The notes beneath the pieces were generated by a model. It searched no databases. It saw only the letters and a program-made list of their open reading frames with translations, and was not told the DNA's origin. Position numbers and translations under genes: made by a program. Shown in pieces: positions 27,401 to 36,504 of a stretch of 64,000 nt of DNA. The DNA is from Fuerstiella sp. (GTDB taxonomy: Bacteria > Planctomycetota > Planctomycetia > Planctomycetales > Planctomycetaceae), in contig JAPYTO010000001.1 in the NCBI GenBank assembly GCA_029941865.1, forward strand, positions 1 to 64,000, written 5' to 3'. Position 1 is the first letter of the stretch, and every line of letters starts with the position of its first letter.

Positions 27401-30379
27401 ATGTCAAAGATGCATTTCTCGCTTCAATCACTTTTCCGGGGGCGTATTGCGTTTGTCATTACGCTCTCGTCTGTCGCAGCCGGCTTGTTCTGGGTCTGGA
27501 GCCAGCGACCAGACACCGATGCACTAGCAGGCCAGGTGTATGACGCGATTCAGAAAGGAGATTTCGATTCAGCGCGGCAGACACTCCGCGAACTGCATCA
27601 ATACGACCCAGAGGACGCTGACGTAATCGAGTGGCTGGCCGAGGTATGCCTCAATGCCGGAGACGAAGCAGCGGCCATCGATTGGTTGGAGAAGATTCCT
27701 GACACATTCCCGCAAAGAGCGGTCAAAGGGGCCTTTCGCGGCGCTCAACTCTCCATGAAATCGCACCAGGCTGCCAGGACTCGTCTATGTCTTGATCGCT
27801 GTCTGCGATTGGCCCCCGATCACGAACCGGCGCGACGTTTGCTGATTCACCTGGAATTGATTCTGACACGGTGGGAAGCGATGCTTGCTCAGATTGCTGA
27901 GCTGGACCGGCGCGGGCAGGCAACGCCGGCGGATGTGGCTTTGTTTTGTGTCGGAAGGAATTTCTACTGGGAGGACGATTCGCATTTTGAGTGGTTGGAG
28001 GCTTGCGTTGAGAATACACCGGAAGACTGTCTGACTCGCACCGCTCTGGCCTACTACTACAGTTCGCAAGGCCGACGTCACGACGCGTTCGCACTGTTGC
28101 ACAGTTCAGACGTTCCACAAACCGGGTTCGAAAGCTGGCGCATTACCCTGGGAATGATTGAGAACCACATCGATCACGATAACTTATCGACGGCTCACGA
28201 AGGATTATCCCGAATGCCACCGGAAGCGGACACAATCCTGCGAACGTGGCTGGCGTATGCCCGGATCTTCGCCGAACAGAATGAAATCGAACTGGCAATC
28301 GTCGCCTATGACAATGCATCCCTGCTCAGTCCCCTCGATCCCGAACCTGTTTCGGCAATGTCGCGGTTGCTGACGCGCCAAAAAAAACACGACGAAGCAT
28401 CTGAGTGGGCTCTCCGCGCGCAGTTAAACAGCCAATTGTGGCAGATTCTAAGCCATGCAAAACCACTCGCCCCGCAAGGGCCATCCGCAAAAACCGTGAT
28501 GGAGATGGGACGCCTTTTACAGACACTCGGACGGCACAGAGAATCGATCATCTGTTTCGAATCTCTGTTCGGCCATTTTGAATTTGGAGGCGAAGCGAAG
28601 CGACTGGCGGAAATCACGCGCCAGGCCAGCAATCAACAGCGTTATCTCGAAGTTGTGAAGGTGCAGGATCTCGACTGCAGCGTTTCAGTAGCAGGCACAC
28701 GAAGCGAAACAGCCCCGTGGGAGGCAACCGGAGAAAAGTCGGACGGGGCTGGTGCCGAGACAACCATCGAAATGCGGGACATTGCGGCAACGGTGGGGCT
28801 GGACTTCACATTTTTCCGTGGGGATGCCGTGGAAGACTTTCTTGCGGAAACGCTCGGTGGAGGCGTTGGAGTCATCGACTTTGACATGGACGACTGGCCC
28901 GACGTGTTCCTGACGCAGGGGACCTCGCTGCCGGTCTCGCCCCAGAGCATGTATTCCAATCGTTTATTCCGTAATGTCAACGGGACGTTGGCGGTCGATG
29001 TCACCGCCGAAACCGGCGTGACCCATGGCGGCTACGGACAAGGCTGCGCCGTCGCGGACATTAATAATGACGGGTTCCCCGATCTTTTGATATGTAATCA
29101 TGGTGAAAATGTTCTTTATAACAACAACGGGGATGGAACGTTCAGTGATGTGACACGTGAATCCGGACTGCAGGGGCAGCAATGGAGCACAAGTGCGTCG
29201 TTCGCTGATTTTGATGGCGACGGAGACCTGGACTTATACAGTGTGAATTATGTTCGCATCCCGGAGGGAGACCTGAAGCGGTGTCGAACGGGAAACTACG
29301 TTGGACCGTGCCGCGTCATGGATCATCCGGCCGAGCAGGACACCTTTTGGATCAACCAGGGCGCCGGTACGTTTCAGGATCGCACCGATTCCGTGGGAAT
29401 TCAAGCAGCCGACGGCAAGGGGCTGGGAGTCATCTCGGCCGACTTTGACAATGATGGCTGGGTCGATCTGTTCGTCGGTAACGACACCACCGGGAATTTC
29501 CTGTTTAAGAATCTTGGAACCGGGACGGCACCGGCGGAAGTGGCTGAGTCCGAATGGCGTGGTTTCCAGGAGATTGGTGTGCTGGCGGGCGTTGCCTTCA
29601 ATCGCGATGGCAAAGGCGAAGCCTGCATGGGTATTGCCTGCGAAGATCTCAACCATGACGGGCTGTTCGACCTTTTCGTGACAAACTACGAAAAGGAAAC
29701 GAATACGTTCTATGCGAATCTGGGGAACCTGAGCTTTGCGGATCAAACGCATCGCCTGAATCTGGCCGACGCAAGTCGCCCGATGTTGGGCTGGGGAGCC
29801 CAATTCATCGATCTGGACGCCGACGGCAACCGGGACCTGTTCGTCGCCAACGGCCACTTGTACACCATACCGATGCGTTCGCAGTTGTTCCTCAATCGTT
29901 CCGGTCAGTTCACGGAAATATCCGGTCGTGCCGGTAAGTTTTTCGAAGCAAAAAGATTCGGGCGGAGCACTGCAATCTTAGATTGGAACCGCGATCTGGC
30001 GGCCGATTTGACCGTCAGTTTTCTCAAGAGCCCAGTGGCACTGCTTACGAACAACATTCCGAACGGAAACCGGTTGTCTATTCGATTGATCGGTGTCGCA
30101 TCAACTCGGAGCATCCAGGGGGCACGTCTGTCGGTAACTGCAGGTCAGCGCGTGATGCATTTTCGAAACAGTTCAGACGGTGGATACTTTGCATCAAATG
30201 AAAACGATGTGAAAATAGGACTCGGACCGCACAAGCAGATAAAGACGCTTGAAGTGAAGTGGCCATCAGGCAGGGTTCAGACCTGGAATCACCTCCCCGC
30301 CGGCAGGAAATACGCGTTGATAGAAGGCAGACAAAGTCCCCTGGTCTTACAATCGGCTGTTGATGACGCCTTCCCATAA
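27401..30379 (+). CDS. TPR plus CRTAC1-type VCBS/ASPIC protein
   Basis: The 992-residue product has an N-terminal membrane anchor (IAFVITLSSVAAGLFWVW) and a tetratricopeptide region of about 380 residues (LAGQVYDAIQKGDFDSARQT, LGRHRESIICFESLFG). A VCBS/FG-GAP region lies at about 450-860 (DFDMDDWPDVF, DINNDGFPDLL, DFDGDGDLDLY, DFDNDGWVDLF, DLNHDGLFDLF, DLDADGNRDLF), followed by a C-terminal ASPIC/UnbV domain (LEVKWPSGRVQTWNHLPAG). It is probably a membrane-anchored scaffold with an external propeller. It overlaps the next TPR gene by 17 bp, so the two are probably co-translated. Confidence 0.9.
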   Translation: MSKMHFSLQSLFRGRIAFVITLSSVAAGLFWVWSQRPDTDALAGQVYDAIQKGDFDSARQTLRELHQYDPEDADVIEWLAEVCLNAGDEAAAIDWLEKIPDTFPQRAVKGAFRGAQLSMKSHQAARTRLCLDRCLRLAPDHEPARRLLIHLELILTRWEAMLAQIAELDRRGQATPADVALFCVGRNFYWEDDSHFEWLEACVENTPEDCLTRTALAYYYSSQGRRHDAFALLHSSDVPQTGFESWRITLGMIENHIDHDNLSTAHEGLSRMPPEADTILRTWLAYARIFAEQNEIELAIVAYDNASLLSPLDPEPVSAMSRLLTRQKKHDEASEWALRAQLNSQLWQILSHAKPLAPQGPSAKTVMEMGRLLQTLGRHRESIICFESLFGHFEFGGEAKRLAEITRQASNQQRYLEVVKVQDLDCSVSVAGTRSETAPWEATGEKSDGAGAETTIEMRDIAATVGLDFTFFRGDAVEDFLAETLGGGVGVIDFDMDDWPDVFLTQGTSLPVSPQSMYSNRLFRNVNGTLAVDVTAETGVTHGGYGQGCAVADINNDGFPDLLICNHGENVLYNNNGDGTFSDVTRESGLQGQQWSTSASFADFDGDGDLDLYSVNYVRIPEGDLKRCRTGNYVGPCRVMDHPAEQDTFWINQGAGTFQDRTDSVGIQAADGKGLGVISADFDNDGWVDLFVGNDTTGNFLFKNLGTGTAPAEVAESEWRGFQEIGVLAGVAFNRDGKGEACMGIACEDLNHDGLFDLFVTNYEKETNTFYANLGNLSFADQTHRLNLADASRPMLGWGAQFIDLDADGNRDLFVANGHLYTIPMRSQLFLNRSGQFTEISGRAGKFFEAKRFGRSTAILDWNRDLAADLTVSFLKSPVALLTNNIPNGNRLSIRLIGVASTRSIQGARLSVTAGQRVMHFRNSSDGGYFASNENDVKIGLGPHKQIKTLEVKWPSGRVQTWNHLPAGRKYALIEGRQSPLVLQSAVDDAFP

Positions 30380-31436
30380 ACAACGCAGTTTCCCGATTCG
30401 CGCCGCCATGATTGCATTGGTTGCGGTGTGTGTGGCTTTCGTGGCGTTCCGTTCGCCTGGTTCCAACCGGCTCGAACAGGCCCGGCAGGACGTTGCACGC
30501 GGTACCAGGCACAGTGCAGTTAAGAATTACCTTGGCTACCTGAAAGGTTCCCCTGAAGATCATGGCGTACGCCTCGAACTCGCCGAGTTACTGAAGCCGC
30601 TCGACTCGGAATTTGCACTTGAGCAGTTGCAGCACATTCCTCCTTCAGCCACAGAATATTCCGAAGCCATCTGGCATATCGCACATATTGCGATCATTGG
30701 TAAACAAGACGTCCTGGCCGAAGATGCGCTCCGAAAACTGGATGAGGTCCGCCCGGAAAACGCCGGGGTCGCTTTAAGCCTCGCCGAGCTTTACTACCGC
30801 ACAGAGCGATACTCTCAATCGCTGCCGTGGGTGCAGCAGGCGGCCCGGCTTCAGCCTGACCGAGCACTCACCTGGCTTCTATTGGCCGAAGTTCTGGACC
30901 ACCTCAAACGGCCCGGGGAAATGCTGCAGCCGTTGAGAAAGGCGATTGAACTGAATCCCGATCTTTATCCGGCCCATGCGAATATGGCCTATGCGTTACA
31001 GTTTTCCGGAAACCCCAAAGAGGCCGAAACAGAGGCTCGGTGGTGTTTGGCTCGGCAGCCCGATGATATTCGAGTTCGTCGCTGGTTATCGATGATTCTT
31101 CGAGATCACGGTAAATACGATGAAGCAATGGATCAGATCAGGCTGGCGCTCGCAGGTTCTCCGACGGATGTCGACTGCCGGATGGTTGAAGCCGACCTGC
31201 TCCTGTTTCGGCGAGAAGCTGAAGAAGCCTACAACGCGTTGATGCCATTGTATCGTGTCCATTCGAATCGACGGGATTATCTCAGCAGTCTGGCCCGTGC
31301 GGCAGCAATGTCTGGTCGTCGCGAAGAATCACGCCGTTACCAGCAGGAAATCGTGAATATCATTGAAGGGCAAGCGGCCCGGATGAATCCGACGCCCCCC
31401 GTCCCGGAAGCCCCGCCCATGGGAGTGCATCCCTGA
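30363..31436 (+). CDS. membrane-anchored TPR protein
   Basis: I chose ATG 30363; the track uses the TTG just before it. The product (357 residues) has an N-terminal membrane segment (AAMIALVAVCVAFVAFRS) and about eight tetratricopeptide-type helical pairs, for example LEQLQHIPPSATEYSEAIWH, PENAGVALSLAELYYRTERY and MLQPLRKAIELNPDLYPAHA. The C-terminus is proline-rich. It overlaps the end of the TPR-VCBS-ASPIC gene and ends exactly where the opposing candidate selenoprotein gene ends, with no base between the stop codons. Confidence 0.85.
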   Translation: MTPSHKQRSFPIRAAMIALVAVCVAFVAFRSPGSNRLEQARQDVARGTRHSAVKNYLGYLKGSPEDHGVRLELAELLKPLDSEFALEQLQHIPPSATEYSEAIWHIAHIAIIGKQDVLAEDALRKLDEVRPENAGVALSLAELYYRTERYSQSLPWVQQAARLQPDRALTWLLLAEVLDHLKRPGEMLQPLRKAIELNPDLYPAHANMAYALQFSGNPKEAETEARWCLARQPDDIRVRRWLSMILRDHGKYDEAMDQIRLALAGSPTDVDCRMVEADLLLFRREAEEAYNALMPLYRVHSNRRDYLSSLARAAAMSGRREESRRYQQEIVNIIEGQAARMNPTPPVPEAPPMGVHP

Positions 31437-33857
31437 TTATTCCGATGTCACCGGAGCGAGCAACTCGAACTCCTCTGCTCCCTCAACAATCTTAATGGCG
31501 CAGTCAACCGGCAGGTCCTCGAATACCTGCCGTTTGCCCGTGGGCCAGCGGATTGTCAGCTTGTCGATGCGATCTGCCGTCCCCACGGCAATATTCAGGC
31601 GGGCCGGGCCCTGGCCCATGAATCCATTCGGCGCAAAAAGATCGCGGACGATCGTTTTGCCGTTGGCTTCGGCAATCGCTCGCGCACCGATCGCCCTGTG
31701 GTTGCTTGCGACACCCCTTAATCGAAGTTCGACGCGGTGATTTCCTTCAGGAAACTGATTCAGGAATAGTCGTAACGGCCCACCACCGACGGACCCGACC
31801 AGCAAATCGGGCGCGAGGTCGCCATCGAAGTCCCCGACCATCACGGATCGCGAATCAGAATCAATACTAGCCTGCGATGCAAACGACGCATCCAGAAACC
31901 GTGTGCCGTCAACATTCAGAAACAGACGATTCGTCTCAAAGGCACTCAGGTTGTCTCTCTGCTGTGGCATGGCGAACGGATGCGTCCAAAACTCACCGGC
32001 AGCCGAGTCGATTTTTCCGAGCGGCTCTATCTTGCACGTACGGTCCAAAGGCTGTGACACGACAGCCCTCCACAAGCACGTTCATCCATCCGGTTTGTGA
32101 CGATTAAAGCTCAGGAAACCCGTTGTTGCATACAAGTCCAGCAATCCATCGCCGTCAAAATCCGCGACGGCGGGAGCGTACGCCCAGCCAACGGCGTTGA
32201 CACCAAGCTGTTCACTGAGTTCCTGAAACTGCCGCACATCGCCCTGAGTCGAATACATACGATTGCCTGCGCAGGATCCTACCAACTGCTCGTAGATCCC
32301 CGCAGGATAATCCGGGGCGGAAACCTGCGAAATAATTCTCCGCCCCATTTTTGAATACATGTTTGCGACATATATTTCCGGTACGCCATCTCCGTTTATG
32401 TCTCCGGAAGCGACTCCCATGCTCGTGGCAAAATCACCCACTCCGGAATCGTCGGCAACGTCTTCAAAAGAACCATCACCCTGATTGATCAACAGTGAAT
32501 TCCGGGCAAAGTCATTTGCAACATACAGGTCGGGATAATGATCATCGTTAGCATGCAACCATGTGGCCGCAAAACTGTGCCGTTTGCCGCTGGTGGCCTT
32601 CGCGAAACGCGCCATTTCGATGAATGTCCCGTCACCTCGGTTGCGCCACAGTTGATTGACGGCTCCGGTATCGTCATCGCCGACCCACGCTGGTGGCTTT
32701 CCGTCCCGGATCGCGTCACCGTTTTTGTCTCGCTGGTAGAGCACGTATAAGTCCAGCAAACCATCTCCGTCGTAGTCCGCAACGACGCACCCCATCGGGT
32801 TAAACGCAAATCTGAGGCCGCCATTGTTTGCGACCGGCTCAAAACTTTTACCCTCGACGTTTCGAAATAAAGATTCTCCCAATATCAAATCGACGTCTCC
32901 ATCATTATCAAAGTCAATCCAGCAGGCCAAATAGGCACGCCTGTCCGTCTGGAACGCGTTCGATAGTCCCAGCGTCTCTGCAACGTCCTCGTATTGCCCC
33001 ACTTGTGAGTTCCACTGCAGCACGAATCGCTGCTGATCCGCGGTCGCGAGGGCAATATCCAAAAAACCATCGGAATTGAAGTCCTCGACCGCGGTCTGAA
33101 AACGATACTGTCGCACCATTTCAGACCTGCAAGTCCAGTTGTCCGTGATCGGCAGTCGGTCCAATCCAACGCGGGACGTGGCCTCATGCATCAATGCCTG
33201 TCGGCCGCTCCGGACTGTTTCCGAATCGATACGCCAGGACTCGATGATCCGCCCGGCGACAATGTCGTCGTCATCGGAAAATCGGCAGCGCATACTGCCA
33301 TTTGACATGTATGTAATTGGCTCGCCTGCCGAGTTGGTGCCACTGAAGGTGAGCAACACGTTTAACTGCCACGTGTCCACCGAATCTTCATCCACGACAT
33401 GAGCGATCTGCAATACGCGAAACCGCCCATTTCCATTTTCTGGCACTGCGTGGATGCCCTCGATCAGGAATCGGGAAAAACCATCGGCATCAACGTTTGT
33501 CGAGCCGGTCGTGCCCACAGCGTAGGTGGTCTCGGTAATTGACGATTTTTCGACGGTGGTTGCAGAGGTCCGTTGCGGCACGACGCCGGAAAATCCAGCA
33601 TGGAAAAAACCGGCCAACTGATCTGTGGAGCGTTTCTGAAGTTCGGCCACCAGTTTGCGTCCGACGTGCGTTTCGATTTCAAACGTTACGTGCTCGGCGT
33701 CCCAGATTTCCTTCTGTTTCGCTTCCCCCAAACCGGTGAATCCAGTGGGGATATCAACCTTCAGTGGCGAAAGCCGCCGCCACTGCCTCGACTGCCACCA
33801 ACCTGCGCCAGCGCAAAGAATCAGTAGCGTCAGAATTAGAACTCGATGTTGTTTCAT
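31437..33857 (-). CDS. CRTAC1-type VCBS/ASPIC protein with in-frame TGA (candidate selenoprotein)
   Basis: The track shows two minus-strand ORFs (33857-32082 and 32075-31437). They share one frame and are separated only by a TGA at 32084-32082. Joined, they give 806 residues: a membrane anchor (VLILTLLILCAGAGWW), an N-terminal domain of about 200 residues of unknown type, VCBS motifs (DFNSDGFLDIA, DFDNDGDVDLI, DYDGDGLLDLY, DINGDGVPEIY, DFDGDGLLDLY, then DFDGDLAPDLL after the TGA), and a complete ASPIC/UnbV C-terminus (DKLTIRWPTGKRQVFEDL). The TGA is codon 592, in KPDG-U-TCLW. A hairpin 12 nt later fits a bacterial SECIS. The alternative is a nonsense-mutated gene. Confidence 0.8.
32048..32069 (-). 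promoter_or_regulatory. SECIS-like hairpin downstream of the in-frame TGA
   Basis: On the mRNA strand AGGGCUGU-CGUGUC-ACAGCCUU forms an 8-bp stem (one G-U pair) with a 6-nt loop. The loop begins 20 nt after the UGA and has G at its second position followed by U. Known bacterial SECIS elements have a small apical loop with an early G, about 16 to 37 nt from the UGA, so the geometry fits. The hairpin lies inside the coding sequence, as bacterial SECIS elements do. Confidence 0.6.
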
Positions 33858-34084
33858 ACGAAAAACGACGCCGGAAAATGGGATGCCTGAGGAGGATCTG
33901 AATCCTGTGTTATTTTCCCTCAGTCACAGGGCTGTGATTCTCGATTTCAGTGTATTTAGACGCGACGGCACGGTCAATGGCGACGGGAGCCTGAACTTGA
34001 TTGGTCGACAGGCTTAAGACAGGTTCAACTTTGGTGGCACAGGCGGGAGCCCACCCGCTGACTGGCGAGTTGTCTCCGAGCAAT

Positions 34085-34249
34085 TCATTTCATTCTCCAT
34101 CGCATTGCTTCGTCCAGCTCGGGCTCGGCGAACGCGAACAGGTGGATGAATTGACGATCCGCTGGCCGAGCGGACTGATTGAAACGCTGCAGGGAATTTG
34201 GGCTGACCGCCATCTTCTCATCGAGAAAAACCGTAACGAAGTGAAATCT
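34085..34249 (+). pseudogene. remnant of an ASPIC/UnbV domain
   Basis: The plus strand encodes CFVQLGLGEREQVDELTIRW and PSGLIETLQGIWADRHLLIE, which is the end of an ASPIC/UnbV domain, inside a 116-codon ORF with no VCBS region in front. The rest of the gene is missing; the 230 bp before it contain nothing recognisable. It is probably the decayed 3' end of another CRTAC1-type gene. Confidence 0.7.
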
Positions 34250-34264
34250 GTTGTTCGAGGAGAA

Positions 34265-35110
34265 TCAGAAATTCTGTCGTCGGCCAGTGGCGCGCTTGCG
34301 ATCATCATTCAGGTCAGAGGGTGGTTCGTCAAACACCAGAAAGTCGTCTGATCGCCGGTAGGCGAACGTCAGAGTCAGCGCGTCCTGGCCGATGTGCCGT
34401 AACGAAGTGTACTGACCGAAGGCGTCGACGACGACATTGACCCTTGTCGGCAAGGCAGGCAGTTGTCGCTTCAAAAACTCAACGATGAGTTTTTCATCAT
34501 CGATCTTCTCAATAATCTGTTGTACTGAGATGACGGCCTTCGGGTGTCGGGCACGCAGATCCTTGCGAAAGAGGTCTCGCACTTTTGAATAATAGGGATC
34601 ATGGAACCGAACGTACTCGTTTACACAAAACGTTCCGTCGACAATCTGAGTGATTCGCAGATCATGCCCCGCCCCATCTCTGCGCCAAAGTCGAATAGCG
34701 TCGGCGACGGTGGATCGCTCGCACTGCCCGAAGTAGCCCCCCAGACACACAACGTGAGCGACGTGTAAAAATTCGATGTCGAAGTGACCGACGTCTGATG
34801 CCAGAAACGCGGTTGGGTTCCAGTCGTCGTACAGATACATCCAGCCGGGGTTTTTTGAGTTGTATCGATCGTGGAGATAAACGACCGGCAGCCCGGAACG
34901 TTTCATCGTGGCGACAACCTGAACAACACCATTTCGTGTCGTCCCCAGCGGGTCAAAATAACGAGAGCCGTGAGTGACCATCGCCACCGTTGATTCCACG
35001 ATGTGCAGCTCCGACGGTTCGGTGAACTTTGGTTGCCAATTGTACGGTTCAAACGTTTCCGCAATCGGCAAACGCAGCGACAGGACGGCAATGGACAGCA
35101 GTTTCAACAT
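34265..35110 (-). CDS. secreted protein of unknown function
   Basis: The 281-residue product has a short hydrophobic N-terminus (MLKLLSIAVLSLRLPIAE). The middle has an alternating strand/helix pattern: STVAMVTHGSRYFDPLG, VQVVATMKRSGLPVVYLHDR and HVVCLGGYFGQCERSTVADA. These arrangements recall the isochorismatase-like hydrolase fold, where a Cys near CERSTVADA would be the nucleophile, but similarity is too weak to assert. No neighbour suggests a role. The gene runs convergently into the ASPIC/UnbV remnant. Confidence 0.6.
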   Translation of the reverse strand: MLKLLSIAVLSLRLPIAETFEPYNWQPKFTEPSELHIVESTVAMVTHGSRYFDPLGTTRNGVVQVVATMKRSGLPVVYLHDRYNSKNPGWMYLYDDWNPTAFLASDVGHFDIEFLHVAHVVCLGGYFGQCERSTVADAIRLWRRDGAGHDLRITQIVDGTFCVNEYVRFHDPYYSKVRDLFRKDLRARHPKAVISVQQIIEKIDDEKLIVEFLKRQLPALPTRVNVVVDAFGQYTSLRHIGQDALTLTFAYRRSDDFLVFDEPPSDLNDDRKRATGRRQNF

Positions 35111-35329
35111 CGAACCACACTCGGACAGGTCGAATTCGTATCAGAGCGAGCGATTACCCGCAGAGGCAACACCATGCACGATGGTGACCAGGGAAACGTA
35201 CACTGTCTGCCTCATGGTGTAGCCGGCACAAAAGTCGTTGGCAGAGGGAGTGACCGGTATCGAGGAACCGTGTTGCATCAGGTACGCGTGAAACCCAATC
35301 GTACACTCAACCGATGTCTGCGGGAAAGC

Positions 35330-36310
35330 TTATCTTTTTCTGCGACACGAGCTGTCCATATTCATGCCCCCCAGAGGTTCGCGGTTGCGAGCACGACGCT
35401 GTCGAACCTTCGCGCTAATCGTCGCCAGGATTCGTTGAGCTCGCTGCGTACCATTCTGCTGCGCACCCTGTAGTGCGGCGTTCATGGACTTCTGCAGATT
35501 CACCATATCGCGCCGATACGTTTCGAATTCACGATGGTACCGGTCCATGTCGTTGTTGGGGACTCGCGGTTCTATGACCTCTTTAAAGACCTGCTCGATC
35601 CAGTTGCGATGGCCGGCCGCACTGGTGGTCCCGATGTCGTACGATTTCAATTCCCGGTGGCATTTGGCCGCCAGATCCCGCATCCACCGTCGCGCGTCGC
35701 GCCAGGCGTCACGGTCCTCTCGGTCTGCTGCCACCCGCTCATCCGGACCAAGGTCGCGATCCAGCTTGCCAAGGCTGGCCAGCATTGCCGAGAGCTTCTG
35801 TCGAGCACCGGCAAGTTGCCGCTCAATCTGAACGCTGGCACGCCAGGCACTTTCAATCCGTTCAAACATTCGCCCGGGCTTTGGGGCTGACGCTCCCGAT
35901 GCCAAAGCCGGTTCCATCACAGCGTCGCCGACGGACTCGCCCGGCGCGGCGACAACCGACATACCGTCGGACAGGAGAATCGAGATCTCCCGGCAACCGT
36001 CAAGTGTCGGCAGCGGGACTGGACAATTCAGATACGCGCCGTAAACCGAAACCTGTTGCCATTCCGTGCCGAACAACGATACCGCCTGGAACTGGTTTGG
36101 GGCGATTGCGGCGGCAGCAAGAATATCAGCCAACGTAAATGGCAGGCCAGCCGGGTAAGCTGCAAGGACCTCGGCCGGTATGCTGACCATAAATCCACTC
36201 GGAAGACTTTCCGGCCGATCCCATGCCCATAGCGCCATGCCGGGAAGTCGCGGCATGGTGAACGGCTCCCACTGCACGGAGGGCGGTCTTTGTGAAAACG
36301 CTGTTTGCAC
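35330..36310 (-). CDS. hypothetical protein with C-terminal coiled-coil region
   Basis: The 326-residue product starts at a GTG. It has an N-terminal domain of about 130 residues (FTMPRLPGMALWAWDRPESL ... FTLADILAAAAIAPNQFQAV) and a long, charged helical half rich in Arg/Glu/Gln (ERIESAWRASVQIERQLAGA, HREFETYRRDMVNLQKSMNA), consistent with a coiled coil. No signal peptide or membrane segment is seen. No family was recognised. Confidence 0.6.
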   Translation of the reverse strand: MQTAFSQRPPSVQWEPFTMPRLPGMALWAWDRPESLPSGFMVSIPAEVLAAYPAGLPFTLADILAAAAIAPNQFQAVSLFGTEWQQVSVYGAYLNCPVPLPTLDGCREISILLSDGMSVVAAPGESVGDAVMEPALASGASAPKPGRMFERIESAWRASVQIERQLAGARQKLSAMLASLGKLDRDLGPDERVAADREDRDAWRDARRWMRDLAAKCHRELKSYDIGTTSAAGHRNWIEQVFKEVIEPRVPNNDMDRYHREFETYRRDMVNLQKSMNAALQGAQQNGTQRAQRILATISAKVRQRRARNREPLGGMNMDSSCRRKR

Positions 36311-36504
36311 GTGGATTCTCCCGACAGTTCACACTCTTTCAACCAGTACCAAACGCGTGGATTGTCGCTGCCGCGACATTCTATACTATGAGCGGAGCGG
36401 ACGTCCTTTCTGTCTAAGGATTCCGCTGCATCTGCTGGCTTTCCTCGAAAACCTGTGAAGCACGTTCGTTGCTTTATTAATGCCTGAATTTTGCGGAATT
36501 ACAC

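Noticed and set aside
31437-32075. Separate 212-codon gene after the TGA
   Set aside because: It begins inside a VCBS/ASPIC protein, has no start signal of its own and continues the upstream frame exactly; it is treated as the second half of one gene.
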